Part shown: positions 23,095 through 34,919 of the stretch, piece by piece
Numbering within the stretch: position 1 is the stretch's first letter
Layout: every line of letters begins with the position of its first letter
Source: Voacanga thouarsii
Lineage: Eukaryota; Streptophyta; Magnoliopsida; Gentianales; Apocynaceae
Direction of reading: 5' to 3'
Assembly (NCBI GenBank): GCA_026120185.1
Contig: JANUWF010003367.1
Span: 2,268,001 to 2,332,000 of the forward strand
Length of the DNA stretch: 64,000 nucleotides
Notes under the pieces: generated by a model
What the model was told of the DNA's origin: nothing
The model's database searches: none
The model's input: only the letters and a program-made list of their open reading frames with translations
Position numbers and translations under genes: made by a program

Positions 23095-26000
23095 ACATTA
23101 AGACAGCAAAAATTTTGAAGCAAAGTCAAACCGTCAACTTTATCATCAAACGGAAGGCCCCGATCCATAGGCCCATCGGATCCCCCATATATTTCATCAC
23201 AGGGTAAGCACTAGCCATTTGTAATTTTAATCTACAAGATAACAGGTAGCATATTTTTTGAGAAAACAGTATACCTACTCTGACACAGTTGCAACTTGGG
23301 AAACGAGATGTGGCTAACGGCCAATGAGACGCATGAGACCCTGTCACTTGTGCAATTTTCACTCCGATGAAAAAAGTGCGGTGATGGTGTAAGTATCTTT
23401 ATCTTGTGTGATCAAACGATCTTTTTACTGTTACTATTTGTATTTGTGAAATTACTGTCTATAGAAGGGAGAGAAAAAAATAGGTTAAATGTTGGAGTAG
23501 GGGGTTTTTAGGAATTTTATGATGAGCTAAGTACAGTGAGGTTGCCTCTCTTATTCAGTCTCCTCATCACACTTCTCATACACTTGCACATACTTTCTTT
23601 GCCACACCCCAAAACCGAGAATGACATTGTAGTACCCAAAAAGGAATATTGAATTTGGATTCGAAAACATACAATACACATCTAAAATAATTCAAATGCC
23701 ATTAACTAAAACACCAAAGTTCATAATCTCCCAAATACAAAGCAAAACATTATATAAAACTTCATGTACTATCCTAATAGTACATTATAACCTTAAGTTC
23801 CATCAAAAGAAATCAATATGAGCAGAACCTCTTCCGAAGTCACTCTAGGTCCTCTTCGAACCACTTGTCTAGTCCTTTTCCTCCCAATTGAGAACCTAAA
23901 AATGATAATAAATGAATGAGCTCACTAACTCAGTAAGGAAAACATAGTCTACCCAAGATTGAGTATGTTACGTAAGTAATAATCTTGTAAAATGTTTATT
24001 ACCCCAAGAAAATTCATAGTTTGTCACTGTTATGGAGTTGGTTGCGGTCCAGGCACAAGAATCCTTACAATTAACTAACAAAGAAAGTTGGCACATTAAA
24101 AACATTAGGTTTCTTGGCCAAAATCAAAGAGATTTAAGGTCTAGAGCAAACCAACACCTATTATGCAAAAGGACCAGTGCCGTTTAAAAATAGAAGCAGA
24201 GAGATCAATTTTACTAAAGTGAATTGGTGCCTGTAAGAGCAAGGTTCTGCTGCATTAATGTAGTGTAGCGGATAACTTTTAGGTAAGAATCGATGCCTAT
24301 TGAGGTAGGGAACCAGCGCCGGTTGGTGTCAGGTTTGACAAAATGAAATGAAGGAATGCGTAGAAAATAAAAACAGAGCCAACAACACAGAAACTGAACA
24401 GAACAACATCATCCCCAAGTCACTCTGATGAAACGACATGCAACCAAATACCCTATAGCTCTAAAGGAAAAATCATTACACTTTTTTCACACATCCAAGT
24501 CGTCAAACGCAATCAAAACATAAGTTTTTTGAATCATGTTTGGGGAGGAAGGCTTTGACTAACTGATATATCAGTCCTCTAACTATTATATCCTCATAGG
24601 AGAAGGGTCAGTATACAAAGTAAATTGGTAGTCCCCACCATTACCAAGCCCTAAACATCAGACAGAACATAAAATCAGAAATCTAAACAAAAACAGAAAA
24701 TTTCATATAACAAAAAAAAAAAAAAAAACAATACAGAATACATAATAGCATAATCATTTTAAATATCTAATTACTGTACTCATTCTAATTTGTATATAAA
24801 CATAACTTTTCATGAATTTTCAATACAGAGGATTTTTATTCAGCAATCAACTCAAAAACAACAAACACAGAAAAGCCAGAATCCCTTACTAGACACTTCA
24901 TGGAACCACAGACTTATTCTTATCGCCTTCAATCTCCTAATACCCTATCAAAATCAACAAACTCAAGAAAATGCCTAAATTAGGAACCTATATCCCCAAA
25001 CTTAATCGCAGAATTAAGAATCCCAGAGACGAATTAAATCCTGTTAAAAGTGTAAAGGAATTGAGAATTACTTAAATCTATAGCCTTAATCTCCGCTCCT
25101 TCCCCAGACACCTCTTCTTTGTTGTTCTTTTTCACCCCTAGAACTGCTTTTGTAACATTGATAATGCTCAATCAAAAAAGACGTAATCGACAGATTTTAA
25201 TAATAAAACAATTGCTACCAAGTCCCTCAATTAAACCCTTTAGTAATAAAGCCCCAACACTACATAGGCTCAACCCACATCAGAAAGGCTATAAAAAGAA
25301 AGCCCTAAAATAGACTTAGGCCATTTTCTCATACTCCCTCTCTCTAAAATGGCTCATACCACTATTTTCTTGTTATCGCCTTTCTTCTCACAGTTTCAGG
25401 CGTGGCATCACTACCTACCCCAGTGTCCAACACAACAATATTACCTAGTCTGAGCTACAATGTGACTCTCATGAAGTTGTAGCCTGCAAACCCCAGCTAC
25501 CCTACAACCATCTGTTCACAAATGTCATTGGGCTACTATCTCAAACAAATGCCTGCCTACGAGACTGGTCCAGGTTTATTATCTGACAATATTCTGAGTA
25601 TTAATGCCACAACTCCTCTTTACTAGTCGGTTAAAAGCACCTTCCCCCAGTTGCTCCAGCATCTTATGTCTAATTGAAAACAAGATTATCAGAAGAGAAT
25701 ATGTGTCAAGAATAAAAATAATAGAATTGAAGAAAAAAGAACTGATTTCTTATATGGGTCAAACAACTCCACAGAATATGCGAGATTGGCATAGTTCGAA
25801 TCTTCGGCCAATTGTATAAAGCAAAAAAGCCAATTGGGAGTGGGTGGTTTTGGGAAAGTGGGAGGAACTGTGGCATTACTACTCTACAATATCACTTTTG
25901 TTTTAAAGACAATGGATGAAATCAGATACGAATTGGATTGCTATTGCAGGCGGGAAATGGGGATTTATTTTGCTAGAAAGTTATCCTTATGCCCCAAGTG

Positions 26001-26640
26001 TGCGCTTCAAATGTCCATACTATTTTTTTTCTTCTAGAATTCTAATTTTATATATTTAAACTAAGAGTGGTGATAAGCCCAAAGCTATATTCGACTCTTT
26101 TATGTTGGGCTACCACCCCTAAAATCTTTATTTCACTGGACATTGCTTTTACAATAGGCCCATGAATATTCTCAAGTTCCTCTTAACTTGGTGATGTCTT
26201 AAAAGCCCAAAGTATTGCTGGACCTTCTTATCGCATAAACCCGCAAAACCTATCTTTTTTTAAAGTTTTCTTTTCCCACTATTTTGTTGGCTTTGTTTTC
26301 ACTGTTGGTTAGTTCTTCCTGCAAAATGAATCAGATGGGGAAAGATTGGTATTGGTGTTGGGACTTATAAACTCCTGATCATTTGATTTCAAGGAACATT
26401 TTTTTTTTAATTATTTTTTTGACAAAGATGGGAATTGTCACCAAGGACTCATAATGACTATCATAACTTTCGATTGTAAGATTTTTGGAATTCTCTTATT
26501 GTGCTATCTAACAAATAAACCTTCAAAGACAGATCTAATCTTTTGATTCATGAGACCATATCTTTTGACTCTATCATTTACTATTTGTATGAGCCTGATG
26601 AAAAAGCTAACAAGTAGTTGAGAATGTTACTTTAACATGT
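23095..26640. other. No gene; possible old LTR-retroelement remnant
   Basis: No protein-like frame is supported. On the minus strand 23880-23940 reads like a transcribed LTR-type region (CTTACTGAGTTAGTGAGCTC), and 24140-24340 repeats GGTGCC/GGCGCC-like words. These hint at a decayed LTR element, perhaps Gypsy, without boundaries. Poly-A occurs at 24711-24729. Confidence 0.3.
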
Positions 26641-26769
26641 ACAATATTGGGCTTTTGGAGCAAATATAGCATTGGCATGATGCCCTTTGGCAATGATGGT
26701 GTATTTCTTTCCCAGATATACTTTAAGTACACGGGTGATATCTTTTTTGTTTATGCCTACTTTTTACAG

Positions 26770-26853
26770 AATGGGACATATGAACCTCACAAATATAAGA
26801 AAGTTCTTGGTCTAGATGAAAAGCTACTTGGACAAATTTTTGAAGTTACTAGG
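26770..26853 (+). other. Possible orphan exon
   Basis: A 28-codon protein-like stretch (NGTYEPHKYKK then GLDEKLLGQIFEVT) is bracketed by a pyrimidine-rich acceptor (TTTTTACAG) and a good donor (AG|GTAAGC). It lies just left of Copia A. I do not recognise the protein and no partner exon is found. Confidence 0.25.
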
Positions 26854-27101
26854 TAAGCTTTTGTTTTCCAATTTTCTTTTCCTTAACATGATACCGCATA
26901 GAGAGCATCACAGTTTGGAGGATAGGTTTGTATTCTTCAGATTTCATAGATTATTCTCAAAAGCATCCGCTCTATACTTCTATTGTCATTTGCGAATTAT
27001 CCCTTTTGGCTATTTTGGTGAATTTTCCCTTAAATAACTGAATAAATTAAGAAAAATATCATCTTCTTACATATATCTATTAGCTTAATCTCGGGAATCC
27101 A

Positions 27102-27777
27102 TTTTATTGGTGGGAATTCATAATTAAAGGATATTAAAGTTGGGTGTTTAACCATTTGGAAGCACATGTTATATATGAATTCCACACGAGAAAAGTTGAG
27201 GATTATTGGAGCTTTTATATGTTAGAAGGCTTTCCATGGACTTGAAATAAAACACAAAGTAGTAGTCTACACTACTACACATGCACGTGTAGCCTGCCCA
27301 GCCCGGCTCAGCTCGTCTCGAGCTTGGGCCTCTTTATTTTTCGAAGTACTCTCTCCTTCACTGTTCTATATTTTTTACTTTGTTAAAATCAGCGAATTGA
27401 AAAGGCTTTTGAGGTGATTGCAGTTGGTGTGTGTCAACGGCGATCTGAAACCGTCTTATCCTGCAAGAAGAGTCGTTGTACCCATCGTACCTGTAAGTGA
27501 GGCGAATAACTTCTTGAAGGCAAACCAGTATGAAACTAGAGATTTGATCTACGCATCATAAAATGATAAGTATTTCGATTAACGCTTCATGTCCGTTTAC
27601 TGACTTATTTTTTTCTGTATTGTTCTGGCTTGTTACTTTGTATTTAGATTCTTTGGCCTTGCTGGCTTTGCTGATAACTAATAATTATGTTTGTTAGAGC
27701 CCTGATCGGGAATAGGCGGTGCTTGTTCAATATTGTTGAATTACCTGTCTGTGCTCTTCGTTATTGTTTTTCTAACA
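27102..27777 (+). repeat. Copia A 5' LTR (truncated)
   Basis: It matches the right LTR from CATTTTATTGGTGGGAATTC onward and ends TTTTTCTAACA at 27777. It lacks the first about 118 bases, the internal block at about 42310-42440, and one of the two tandem copies present in the right LTR. Confidence 0.8.
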
Positions 27778-27943
27778 GTCTTCAAGAAGTTATTTTGGAA
27801 TTATATGTTCATTGCGTACAATGGCTAATTCGTCAGGTATTGCTTTTGTTATGTATAAGCCTTTGGTTGACTTGAATGGTCTGCTGGACAAATTTAGTCC
27901 TGGGCAGAATTTCAAGCATTTGCAACAATGCATAAAAATTTAG

Positions 27944-29036
27944 TTGACCATGAGGGGTTTATTGTCAGTAGTGTCGCTTGACAGGCTAGTACCAACTGAA
28001 AGACATCCTAGAGTAGTTGAGATTGCTACGTGGGATGAGCTAAACGGTGTAACCAGAGGGGCAATATTGTCAGCCTTGACAAATGCTCTCTGTGATGTCT
28101 ACTATTCTGAGTCTTACACAGAGAATAGGTTATGGGATGAATTAGATAGGAAATATAATATCAAAGATCAAGGTCTTGAGAGGTATTATATTTCTAAATT
28201 CCTGAAATTTCAAATGGTTGAAGGCAAGTCTGTGACTGAACAGACACAAGAGTTATAATTGATTATTCACTTGCTCTATGAAGTGGATATAGAACGTCCT
28301 GAGAAGTTCCAAATGATGTTAGTGATAGAAAATTTTCTTAAGTCTTGGAAGGACTTTGGTATGTCTCTCAAACACAAGTCGGAGAAAATTTCTCCGGATA
28401 ATTTGATAAAATCAATATCCATTGAAGAGCAACATAGGAAGAATAGTTATACTGTACTTGTAGAATCTAATGTCCATGTGGTGACTACTGAAAAGAAGAG
28501 CAATAATAAGAGAAATATGGATAAGACAAAAGGCAAGGCAAAAAAAGAAACCAAAGCAAACAAACCTTGTTGGAAATGTGGTCTGGTTAGGCATTGGGTT
28601 AAGGACTATCCGTCTAAGAAGTCCAAAGCCAAACAAGGATCAATTTCTGAAGCACAAATCAATATTGTGATAGAGGATACTAGTTAAATGGAAGTTGATT
28701 TGAGTACACACCTTGCTGACGTTTGTACCATTGAAGCTGAGACTGGCATCACTACTACCATGCTGAAGAAGATATGTTTCTGTTAACCCAGAAGTCTTTA
28801 CTATTTCTAAGCCACTTAAATGGCTGGTTGATACTGGAGCAAATGTGCATATTTGTGCTGATAAATTATTTTTTATGTCTTACTAGTCAATTAAAGGAAA
28901 ACTGTGAGGATAGGGAACTTAGCTGTAGCCAATGTGTTAGGTATTGAATGTGTGGACTTGAAATTTCCTTAAGGGCGTATTCTTTCTCTTTATAGGGTTC
29001 AACATATTCTAATAGTTTGCAGGAATATTCTTAGTG
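27944..29036 (+). pseudogene. Copia A gag and protease (5' part of gag-pol)
   Basis: Gag is recognised by the order LWDELDRKYN, RYYISKFLKFQM, then a basic Lys-rich linker and a zinc knuckle at about 28567-28611 (CWKCGLVRHWVKDY), in which the last cysteine of CX2CX4HX4C is Tyr. The aspartic protease motif WLVDTGANVHIC is intact at about 28824-28860. In-frame stops occur at 28256 (Gln position, QEL*LI) and 28685, and further ones before the protease. The frame is cut at 29036-29041 by Copia B, in the segment IVCRNILSGS that precedes the GAG-pre-integrase domain. The product would have packaged and processed element RNA; it is dead now. Confidence 0.8.
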
Positions 29037-29041
29037 GTTCA

Positions 29042-30923
29042 TAAAGGCTTAAAATGACAAAAATCATCAAAACGAAAGCATATTAGGAAAACAAAAAATT
29101 TACCTCTGTGATTGAATGACCCTTTTCGCACTAATGTAGATGTCTGTACAAGGATATTTAAGGCTATTGGATCACGTCTTTGCAAACATTTAATGCGTCT
29201 CATTCATGCGAAACCTTTGATCTTCCGAAATGGTGCCCGTAACACAACCGGTGAAGGCTTAAAGAAGTGGGTTTTGCAATACGTTTTTCTTATCTTTGAA
29301 AATTTTCACAGCCCCTCGTTTCTGTGAATTGGGTCTTTTATATGAACAATATGGTTTTTTCTGTGATTGCCCAATGAAATAATGAAACCATCATAGCTTC
29401 ATTTCCTATTTCATTTCCACACTCCGAGAGAGTAATTCGTCCGCGTGCAAACAGAAAGTTTCCATGCTTTCTGTTATTTTGCACGCGAAACAACATGTGT
29501 TCCATCCCTTGTTATTTTTTATTTTATTTTAATTAATTAATAATTAATTAAATATTTTTTAAATTTTATTTTACCCCTTTGTCTTATTCATTCGGTCAGA
29601 TAAAATTATTTATTCTTGGATTTGAACACCCATAAATAATAAATCTCAATTATTTATTTTCTGGGCTATATTAAACAGCTCAGTAAACAATTAACAAGCT
29701 CAAATAGACCAATATAAAATTTTATACATTTTATCTAGTTTATATTCAGATTAATTTTCTAATTATTCAATTTGGGCATTGGACTCTAAATAATTAATTA
29801 ACTAATTAAACTAGATAAAATAAATACTCTATCTCTCTCGGACCTTTTATGTTATTCTAATTCAATAATAAATTAGACTAATAAAATAAAACCTATAAAT
29901 ATCAATATCAATTCCTTAACCCAAATCTTTTATGACTTAAGGGCCATTTCGGGGATCAAAAGATACATTGCCTTAGCTATTAAAATGACCAAAGTATCTT
30001 TACTGTATAAATAACTATACTTTGAATTTTAAATATTTTTTAATATCATCATAAGAAAATATTGACCCCAAGGACAATACTGCGTTAGCAAAATTTTCGA
30101 CTTACAGGTGTAATGACTAAAATTCCCCTCTACGCATCATCGTACATTTAGAGAGGGCAAGTGTACTAATACCTCTCTAAAAAACATCTACCATCTTTAG
30201 ACCTTTAGTCCAATGATCTACGACTCCCGAAATGTTTTCACTTTTCAAGGGAGCTATCTTAAAGTGAACATCCAAGTCATGTTCCCCAAGACCCTGGATA
30301 ATTAGATCATTTGAACAGTCACAAGGGGCGATGTAGTGTAGAAGCTATTTTGTACAAGTCTGTCTTAACTAACTAGTCACATATACCTAACATATAAGTA
30401 TATTAGTTCTACGAAAGAACCTCAATTAAAGTTTATCAAATTATATGCTTTTAGTTTCGTCAGACCACCAACTCATACTCAAGCGGTAGAGTATTAGTCC
30501 ACGCTGTAGTAGTAATAGTCTGGATTTCTTTTAAATAATACTTTTAGAAATTACTATTACAGGCCCTGTCTACGTATTCGAAATACGCTCATGCTATGAA
30601 GTGAGTGAACTACTCATTGACTAAAGGTAAGCTATTCCTTATTTAGAATTCATAACACAATAACCTATACACGATGAGGTTCCCATTCTCATTAATCGGT
30701 TAAGAACAAATATTTATATGTTAAGTAACCCGTAATTCATACCTTACTGTGAAAGACCATCATTCACATGGATCACTTACTTAAATACAATGGGTCTTTT
30801 TCAAACGAAAATCGTATACAAATAAAATGTAAATTCAAAAATAAATTTTGAGAATAATTTTTTTTATTAATAAATTCTATAATTACATCAAATAAACTAG
30901 TTTAGAGGGCATATATTCCAACA
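29042..30923 (-). repeat. Copia B 3' LTR
   Basis: 1882 bases. In the first 245 bases it differs from the 5' LTR at roughly 30 positions by eye (about 12%), so the insertion is old. The first bases read TAAAGGC in place of TGTAGGC. The polypurine tract lies at 30924-30935. Confidence 0.95.
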
Positions 30924-30945
30924 ATCTCCCACTTGAACCTTAAGA

Positions 30946-31398
30946 CTAAGAAAGTCCATAGGTGCCCATCCCTATGGCATCTAAGTATTTCTTGAAGACT
31001 CTTTCAACCAAAGGCTTGGTAAAGGGATCTTCTAGGTTGTTCTCCGAAGCTATCTGTTCCACCACGATTTCCCATCTCTGAATGAAATCTCGGATTAGGT
31101 GGTATTTTCTCTGGATGTGCTTCCCCTTCTTGTGGTTCCTGGGTTCTTTGGATTGTGAGACTGTTTCAGAGTTGTCGCAATACACCACAATTGGTCTGTT
31201 CATGTGTGGCACAACTTCAAGTTCTGAAAAGAACTTCTGGAGCCAGACTGCTTCCTTGGACTCTTCCGAAGCTGCCACATACTCAACTTCTATGGTTGAA
31301 TCAGTAATACAAGATTGCTTGATACTCCTCCATGAAACAGCTCCTTCAGACAAGGTGTAGACATATCCACTAGTAGATTTTCTCTCATCCTTATCTGC
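30946..31398 (-). pseudogene. Copia B RNase H
   Basis: The minus-strand frame reads ADKDERKSTSGYVYTL, then VSWRSIKQSC, TIEVEYVAASEESKEAVWL and IVVYCDNSE, then HKKGKHIQRKYHLIRDFI and a C-terminal NNLEDPFTKPL. The D, E, D of the RNase H active site are visible in the DF*AD, EYVAASE and YCDN segments. A TAG at 31399, at a Gln codon, separates it from RT. The C-terminus (MGTYGLS) lies just before the polypurine tract. Confidence 0.9.
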
Positions 31399-32587
31399 CT
31401 AGAAATCTAAGTTTGTGTATCCAGTAGGAACCAAGTCATCAGCTCTGTAAAACAGCATATAATCTTTCGTACCATTGAGGTACTTAAGAATATGCTTTAC
31501 AGTTTGCCAATGAACCTCCCTGGAGTTTGACTGATATTTACTAACTAAGCCTACGGCAAAGCAGATATCTGGCCTAGTACACAACATGGCGTACATGAGA
31601 CTTCCCACAGTCGAAGCGTAGGGAATCCTACTCATCTTATCTTTTTCCTTTTGAGACTTAGGACAATCCTTAGAACAAAAAAACAACCCATGTCTGTAAG
31701 GGATTAGAACTCCCTTGCTAAACTTGGCTAGCATCTTGTTAATGTATGTCGCTTAGGATAATCCTAACATTTTCTGCTTCCTATTTCTAAGAAGCTTAAT
31801 CCCGAGAATGTAACTAGCTTCTCCCAAGTCCTTCATACTAAATTGGCTAGACAACCAAACCTTAGTAGATGACAATGTCCCTACATCATTTCTAATGAGT
31901 AGAATGTCATCTATATATAGAACAAGAAAAACTATATTTATGCCTTCTAATTTCCTGTACACGCATGGTTCATTCTCATTTTGAATGAAACCGTAAGACT
32001 TTACAATCTCGTCAAAACGAATGTTCTATATTCTAGATGCCTACTTGAGTCCATAAATGGATTTCTTAAATTTGCAGACCATGTTACTGGCCTTTAGCAA
32101 TAAAACCTTCCGGTTGGGACATATAGATATCTTCGTTAAGATGGCCATTAAGAAATGTCATCTTGACATCCATTTATCATATCTCATAATCGTAATAACA
32201 TGCAATAGCAAGGAGGATACGGATGGATTTAAGCATGGCTACCGGAGAAAAAATTTCATCATAATCGATTCCCTCTTTCTGAGTATACCTTTTCGCCATA
32301 AGCCTAGCTTTGAAGGTTTCTATCTTTCCATTCGCTCCTCTCTTCCTCTTGTATAACCACTTACACCCAATAAGTTTTATCCCTTCAGGTGAAGCAACAA
32401 GATCCCAAACCTGATTGAAGTACATAGACTCAATCTCGGCTTTCATTACTTCATGCCATAGATCTGTATTATCATCAGCAATAGCCTCCTCATATCTACT
32501 AGGATCTTGTTCCTGATGGTCAGAAACTAGCTCGAAAGTCTCTCCTGTCCATCTTTCTGGAACTCTAGATATCCTCCCTCCTCCCAC
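31399..32587 (-). pseudogene. Copia B reverse transcriptase
   Basis: Three pieces read in order: 32177-32587 (AEIESMYFNQVWDLV, IGCKWLYKRKRG, KEGIDYDEIFSPVA), 31753-31962 with the active site YIDD in LVLYIDDILLI, and 31399-31734 (STVGSLMYAMLCTRPDICFA, VKHILKYLNGT). Stops replace Gln in LGLS*ATYI (about 31755) and end the last piece at DF*ADKDERKS (31399). The finger and palm blocks of copia RT are otherwise in order. It would have made the cDNA copy of the element. Confidence 0.9.
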
Positions 32588-32599
32588 TACGACGAAGCT

Positions 32600-33770
32600 C
32601 CGTTTGAATAGGTTGTTGAGGTTGTGCCTCTTCTTGTTCCATAATCGGGTTTAAAGAAGTTAATTCCGAAGATAACTTCTTTTTGAGTTCCAACTTTATT
32701 GAACCTTTAGTAGAAGTACTTTGATCATTCTTCAAGTATCTAGCATTAGTACTTACCAGTACTTTTTGCTCCTTGATATGATAAAAGTAACCTCCTTTTG
32801 TCCCTTTTGAATACCCAACAAAGTAGCATAATTCTGATCTTGGTTCTAGATTATCTCCCTTGATCAGTACATAAGTTGGACAACCCCATATCCTGAGATG
32901 ATTTAGACTTGGCTTATGCCCGGTTCACATCTCATTAGATGTCCTAGGTACTGACTTGGAAGGTATTAAGTTCAGAATGTATGCCGCTGTTTCCAAGACA
33001 TATTTCCAAAAAGAGACCGAAAGAGTAGCATGAGACGTTATGCTTCGGACCATCTCCATTAATGTCCTGCTCCTTCTCTCAACTACTCCATTCTGCTAGG
33101 GTATACCCGGCGCAGAGAGTTAGGATACTATTCCATGATATACCATGTAATCCTTAAACTCACCAAGAAAGTATTCTCCACCACGACCCGATCATAAAGT
33201 TTTGATCAGTTTACCTGTCGGACGCTCCACTTCAGCCTTAAACTCTTTGAACTTGTCAAAAGAGTTAGACTTGCGCCTCATTAGGTAGACATAACCAAAC
33301 CTTATACAATCATTCGTGAAAGTAATGAAGTACTAAAAGTCCTCTCTAGCTTGAGTAGACAAAAGACCACACATATCAATATGAACAAGACCCAATATCT
33401 CATTGACTCTATCAGCCTTTTGGGTAAACGACCTTTTGGTTATTTTTTCCATAAGGAAGGATTCACACTAAAGCTAACTTTTCAATCTTAATGAGCCCAA
33501 TGGCCCACCATGGGTTAATCTCTGAATCCTGATTGAGTTAATATGGCCCAACCTTAGATGCCAAATATATGAGTTATTGACATTGGTTTTTCTCTTCTTA
33601 CTTAAAGGTTCAGATTGAGCGTTATTTATTTGATTGTTTGTATGATTTAAAAAGAATAAGTTTCCATACATGTGTCTTGTACATAAAAATTTTTCATTTC
33701 TACTGATAGTAATACCAGAATGGAAGAAAACAGAATATCCATGATTTATTAGCTTTGCATCTGAAATCAA
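32600..33770 (-). pseudogene. Copia B GAG-pre-integrase and integrase
   Basis: GAG-pre-integrase is clear in YIWHLRLGHINSIRIQRL. The integrase core has the first Asp in GLVHIDMCGLLS (about 33375-33400) and Glu in QNGVVERRSRTL (about 33070-33100). The expected second Asp motif (SDRGGEY) reads *SGRGGEY at about 33175-33195: Arg is TGA and the catalytic Asp is Gly. Other stops include TAG at a Gln/Trp position before QNGVVE. The C-terminal part ends with RRSGRRISRVPERW near 32560. Confidence 0.75.
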
Positions 33771-33949
33771 ATTCTATCTAAAACTGAGTACATATAAAAT
33801 ATCCTTTAATACAACTACTTTATTACAATAAAAAACAAGATCCAGCTCTCCCACTGCAAGGGCCCATACTCGTGCTCTATTTCCTACTCGTAATCCATGC
33901 TCGCCCTTTTGGAGTTTTCTTATCTTTCTAAACCTCTGCAAGGAGTTAC

Positions 33950-34110
33950 AGATATGATCAGTAGCATTAGAATCAACAATCCAAGTGGAAGTTGATCCAA
34001 CAATTAAAATAGACTCTAGATAAAAAATAATACCTGTAGGATTTTTTTTGACTTGAAGTTCTGGACACTCATTTTTCTAGTGTCTCTTCTGCCCGCATTT
34101 GAAGCATTTG
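33950..34110 (-). pseudogene. Copia B zinc knuckle and protease
   Basis: The knuckle at 34065-34106 is CFKCGQKRH*KNEC: all CX2CX4HX4C ligands are kept, but a TAG stands after the His, where Trp is usual. The protease motif follows at about 33963-34000 as STWIVDSNATDHIC, where the catalytic D-S/T-G-A has become D-S-N-A. Both changes would inactivate the polyprotein. Confidence 0.75.
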
Positions 34111-34895
34111 CCTCTAGGCTTGTTTGGCTGGTTCTTGGGCTAGGTCTGTACATTTCCCTTCTTATTCTTGAACTTCCTGGGCTTGGGCCTAGTTTTGAAA
34201 AAAAAAGTCTTAGCAACCATAGCCTTGGACTGTGTCTTCATGACCTTCTCCGTCACCTGGAGCTCTTTCATTAACTCAGTTAAAGTCATGTTCAATTTGT
34301 TCATGTTGTAGTTCCACTTCACTCTCGAGGTCAATAACATCCCGTAAGACTTCCGCTTCCTCGAAAGTAGTAATCATTTTGAGCATATGCTCCCTGATTG
34401 ATGCTCCCTCAACCATTTTAGCGTTTATGATTGTCCTAAGAGCTTCGTGCCTTGCGGGCTGGCTCTTATCGACGAACATTATGGCTAATAATTGACTAAT
34501 GTCATATGTAGTGGCCATGTGCTCGTGTTTTGACTGGGACATATTAGACATGGAGGTCAACATGTAGCATCGAGCCATTTCGTTGGCCTTCTTCCATACT
34601 TTCTCAGCCTTGCACTCGTCAGTGGTGGAACCCTCCTCGATAATAGGGCAGGCTTTAAGGCAGACATACTTATACTTCTCAGCAGTGCGTATTATATCTA
34701 AATTCCTTTTTCAATCCACAAAATTCAGACCTGTTAGCTTATTGTCACGAAGAATAATGGCCAAAGGACTGAAATAACCTCCACCAATTATGTCTGAAAA
34801 AATCAAAAATAAAAGAAAATTCAATTTGTGAAAAAACAAAATAATTTGTGACATTATTCTCATATTAAATCCGATAATAGTTAACCCTATCACTA
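34110..34895 (-). pseudogene. Copia B gag
   Basis: Gag reads in order LTGLNFVDWKRN, KANEMARCYMLTSMS, HEALRTIINAKM and MLKMITTFEEAEVL, a typical copia gag with the LxGxNFxxWKxN start motif. A frame change near 34710 splits it into two frames, and another near 34280 separates the central part from the basic tail. On the minus strand, gag homology begins just after TTTTTTCAG at about 34835, which resembles a splice acceptor. The protein would form the particle that packages element RNA. Confidence 0.8.
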
Positions 34896-34919
34896 TTATC
34901 TTTAATATGATTAATTTTG

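Noticed and set aside
31082..32356. Plus-strand ORFs across Copia B
   Set aside because: Antisense shadows of the Copia B RT and RNase H frames.
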